Shown here piece after piece: positions 61,320 through 64,000 of a stretch of 64,000 nucleotides of DNA. The position numbers and the translations under genes are program-made. The notes under the pieces are model-generated. The model had not been told where the DNA came from. It saw nothing but the letters and a program-made list of their open reading frames with translations, and made no database searches. Origin of the DNA: JASHPR01 sp963815375 (lineage in GTDB: Bacteria > Actinomycetota > Actinomycetes > Streptosporangiales > Streptosporangiaceae); NCBI GenBank assembly GCA_963815375.1, contig CAWFGX010000001.1:3037454-3101453 (forward strand), read 5' to 3'. Positions within the stretch are counted from its first letter, which is position 1, and the number at the start of each line of letters is the position of its first letter.

Positions 61320-62359
61320 CCATACGCCGGAACGGCGTGGCCTGGATCGCCGATCGCCTCTGGTCCCCGGGCTGGCCGCCGCCTCTACGCCATCGGGACA
61401 ACGGCGCCAGGCGGCGCACTCTGCGCGGCAGATCCGGATGTTCGCTGCGCGAGCGGCTGCGCGTATTTATGCGAAGTTCCGGCTCGCCGCAGGCGCGATC
61501 TGCGCGAGCGTCGGGGAGCGCGAGGGCGCTCGCCGAGCCGCCGTTCTGCACGGCTGATGGCGCGTGACAGAACATCATGAAGCAAGCGCAGAATTGGTCA
61601 TCCTGGGTGTACTGTCAGCCGGCCTACTGACGGCCGCAAATGCATGTGCGTCGCTGCGGCCCGCCAAGGCCGGCTCAATAACTGCGGGATCTGTATTGAC
61701 GTGGTCTTGCCGGGCTATGGGACTTTATGTTTAGACATTGGTGGCTAGCGATATAGCGGTGTCATCCTCGAGAACGTCGGGCCGGGCGGGAATCCTCGCC
61801 CACTGAGCCGCCCACGTCATCCAGGAGGATGACGAGATTTGTGATGCTCGGGCACGATGACGGCGAGCGGCTGGCCGGTCACGATTGTCTGCTATGAACG
61901 TTATCGACACGCAAGCCATCTGGCATTACGCACCCGGCCCGACCCGGTGGGCGGTCGCCGTTGCCGCTGCGCCCGGCCGCGCTGGCAGCTAACCCAGGCG
62001 GCGCCGGCCGGCTGCTGCTCGGCGGGCGCAGAGCCCTCGGCGTACCGCCTATGCCGACCTGCGCGATGATCTCGGTGATCGCTGGCTGGATCATCAGCTG
62101 GCAGCCGATCGGAGCATCGCGGATGATGACCCGCCCCGCCTAACACACCGATGCCCGCACCCGGCCGCGACCGGCAATTACCAGCCGACCGCAGCCCCGG
62201 CCGCGGCGAGCACATCCCGGCAGCGACCAATCCCCCCGCTCACCCCGCAGAACCTTTTTCCGGGCTGACCGCCCGGGACATCACAGCAGGCATCTCCTGG
62301 CCCAACCACACCCTGGCCTGCCCGATGGCAGATCCGCTCACCCCTTGTAGGGAGACACG
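61320..62359. other. 1-kb intergenic region, no gene seen
   Basis: The largest empty stretch in the window. Frames of 60-110 codons occur on both strands but none resembles a known family or has a good ribosome site. GGGAGA at 62350-62355 serves the S53 peptidase gene. Confidence 0.45.
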
Positions 62360-63706
62360 ATGCACCTGAACCAGATCTCACCCCAGCGACCCTCCGCCGC
62401 GGGGCCGGCGCGCCGGCGACCGCGCTGGTGGCCGGGACTGGCCGGCGCAACCCTGACGGCCTGCCTGGCCGCCGCCTGCCCAGCTGCCGCTGCCACCGCC
62501 GGCACGGCGGCAGCCGGGCAGCCGCCGCTGCCGCTGAACTGCGGGGCGCCGGACTTCCCCGTACAGTGCTACGCCCCGCATGCCTATGAGGTGGCCTACG
62601 GCGTCGCGCCGCTGCTGCGCCGGGGAATCGACGGACGGGGCCAGACCGTCGTCTTGCCCGAGCTGGCCGAACCCCCCTCCTCCCACGGCGTTATCTACTC
62701 CGACATCCGCAAGGACCTGGCCGCGTTCGACACCAAGTTCGCCCTGCCCGCAGCCACGCTGCAGGTCGTGAACACCATTGCCCGGTCCAGCACGCCCTAT
62801 CTCGCGGGTACCGAGGAAGTCGAGGACACCGAGATGGTGCACGCGTTCGCGCCGGCGGCCAGCCTCGATGTCGTCTTGGTACCGCAGGACGCCCAGTCCA
62901 GCAGCGCGAACTTCGCCGCCGCGATGACCAAGGCGATACAGGAAGGTGTCGCCCTGAACGCCGCGGTGATTTCGATCAGCGCCAGCGGCGGCGAGCACCT
63001 GTTCACCGCCGCCGAGGTGACCGCGATGAATACTGCGCTGATGCAGGCCTGCCACCAGCACGTCACGGTCGTCGCCGCCTCCGGCGACACCGGCGCAATC
63101 AGCGACCTCGGCCCGCCACAGCAGGTCAGCCTGCCCGCCTCCGACCCGCTGGTGCTCGCAGTAGGCGGCACCACCCTGGACGCGACATTGGCCACCGGCG
63201 CCTACCACGGCGAGATGGCCTGGAACGAGGCGACCGGACCCCAGGACAGCCAAGCCTCCGGGGGCGGCTACAGCAGCCTGTTCCCCCGGCCCGCCTACCA
63301 GAACAGCGTCGCGCCGGCCGGCGCCAACCGCGGCGTCCCCGACGTCTCCGCCAACGCCAACTCCAACACCGCCATGGCCATGGACATCGCCGGCGGTGGC
63401 CTCCTGCCGGCTTCAGGCACCAGCGCCGCCACCCCTCTTTGGGCAGGCGTGATCGCCCTGGCCGACCAGCAAGCCGGTCAGCACCTGGGTTTCATCAACC
63501 CCGCCATCTACCACATCGCCTCCGGCCCCGCCTACCACAACGCTTTCCACGACGTAATTACCGGCGACAACTCAGTACTCTGGTCCACCGGCGTGTTCAC
63601 CGGCTACACCGCCGGACCCGGCTGGGACCCAGTCACCGGCTGGGGCAGCCCAGACGCCCAGTACCTCATCCCTCTGCTAGCCCGCACAGCCCGCTCCCGC
63701 GCCTGA
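62360..63706 (+). CDS. S53 family peptidase (sedolisin) without propeptide
   Basis: A 448-residue exported serine-carboxyl peptidase. The signal region includes GLAGATLTACLAAACPAAAA. The catalytic Glu and Asp are the E-x3-D in GTEEVEDTEMVHAFAP near 155, the oxyanion Asp is in VVAASGDTGA and the nucleophile is Ser in ASGTSAATPLWAG. The C-terminal calcium region is FHDVITGDN and WDPVTGWGSP. The catalytic domain begins about 25 residues after the signal, so the 180-residue activation peptide of most sedolisins is absent. It is followed by an 11-bp hairpin. Confidence 0.92.
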   Translation: MHLNQISPQRPSAAGPARRRPRWWPGLAGATLTACLAAACPAAAATAGTAAAGQPPLPLNCGAPDFPVQCYAPHAYEVAYGVAPLLRRGIDGRGQTVVLPELAEPPSSHGVIYSDIRKDLAAFDTKFALPAATLQVVNTIARSSTPYLAGTEEVEDTEMVHAFAPAASLDVVLVPQDAQSSSANFAAAMTKAIQEGVALNAAVISISASGGEHLFTAAEVTAMNTALMQACHQHVTVVAASGDTGAISDLGPPQQVSLPASDPLVLAVGGTTLDATLATGAYHGEMAWNEATGPQDSQASGGGYSSLFPRPAYQNSVAPAGANRGVPDVSANANSNTAMAMDIAGGGLLPASGTSAATPLWAGVIALADQQAGQHLGFINPAIYHIASGPAYHNAFHDVITGDNSVLWSTGVFTGYTAGPGWDPVTGWGSPDAQYLIPLLARTARSRA

Positions 63707-63713
63707 CCATGGC

Positions 63714-63752
63714 GTGCGCGCCCCGCAGCCCTGCCAGCCCGGGGGCGCGCAC
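63714..63752 (+). terminator. Hairpin after S53 peptidase gene
   Basis: GTGCGCGCCCC (63714-63724) pairs exactly with 63742-63752 over a 17-base loop, eight bases after the stop codon. No T-run follows, as is common in GC-rich genomes. Confidence 0.65.
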
Positions 63753-64000
63753 CCGCAATTCCTCGACGATGACCACCGCCCAGGGACACCGCGGGCGGCC
63801 CGGGTCCCCGACAGCGACCACGTCGCGCCGCACACCGCCAGAAGATTCCGCGAACCTGCGGTTCTCCACGACGCTGGCGCGCAGCAACACCGGGCTCCCA
63901 TTCCCCCGCGAGAATGAAAGGCCAGCCCGTATCCGGAGCCCCAGCTGGATACATAACAGAACAATCGGAGCGCCGGCAGCCACCTGCTCGGCACGCACGT
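63753..64000. other. Right-edge region, nothing assigned
   Basis: A minus-strand frame of about 110 codons crosses this stretch but has no recognisable family. It could be the end of a gene beyond the window. Confidence 0.35.

Overview
The window is GC-rich throughout, has GTG and TTG starts, four-base start/stop overlaps and leaderless-looking promoters, and carries genes typical of soil Actinomycetota: an F420-type nitroreductase family protein, a mycothiol-type MDMPI/DinB protein, an NB-ARC/TPR STAND ATPase, an actinobacterial-type SufB, and secreted chitinase-like enzymes. I see no ribosomal RNA, tRNA, CRISPR array or intact insertion sequence. The genus cannot be fixed from the sequence; a Streptosporangiales-like soil actinomycete is my guess.

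Layout. 0-3 kb: an edge-truncated unknown gene, an amidase and an exported DUF5666/PepSY-like protein. 3.1-8.3 kb: a tight five-gene operon of three transglutaminase-like proteins, a circularly permuted ATP-grasp ligase and an alpha-E protein, a known but poorly understood peptide/amide-ligation module. 9.6-12.4 kb: a stand-alone sufB behind a nested palindrome, then YCII and GYD domain proteins. 12.6-15.3 kb: a rifamycin phosphotransferase (rph). 15.8-18.6 kb: an NB-ARC/TPR protein cut by an amber codon inside 126-bp repeats, with a small partner gene. 18.5-22.8 kb: a Tat-exported FAD oxidase, a thioesterase and the first of three GH18-like secreted enzymes. 23.5-26 kb: a leaderless small-membrane-protein/MarR/ABC transporter operon. 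26-32.3 kb: an O-methyltransferase, a RIO-type kinase and a SNF2 helicase. 32.5-41.4 kb: GH18 number two, a HAD phosphatase, a divergent CPBP protease/TetR pair, a tautomerase, GH18 number three and a DUF1905 protein. 41.5-45.8 kb: an ECF sigma factor with an anti-sigma-like partner bearing a Cys-rich Asp-box propeller, a lipoprotein and a small unknown protein. 46.4-49.6 kb: an F420-type protein, DUF899, and an ArsR gene flanked by two SRPBCC genes. 50-64 kb: an arylsulfatase, two MetE-like proteins, an MDMPI/DinB protein, an APH-type kinase, a beta-propeller protein and an S53 peptidase.

The most striking overall property is the density of broken genes. I can read remnants of a LuxR/AfsR-type regulator, a SARP-type regulator, a MerR regulator, a SAM methyltransferase with several frameshifts, an amidohydrolase, an HNH nuclease with a 4-bp duplication, an NTF2-like protein, an alpha/beta hydrolase, an FtsX-type permease, a GAP-family membrane protein, a transposase, two RelE/HigB-type toxins, an XRE antitoxin and a DUF2637-like protein. 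Many apparent intergenic gaps are therefore gene fossils.

Regulatory signals are unusually readable: a palindrome shared upstream of two GH18 genes, a TetR operator embedded in two divergent promoters, tandem 13-bp repeats over a leaderless MarR promoter, a symmetric operator cluster at the ArsR locus, and a 68-bp intergenic repeat present in two good copies and one partial copy.
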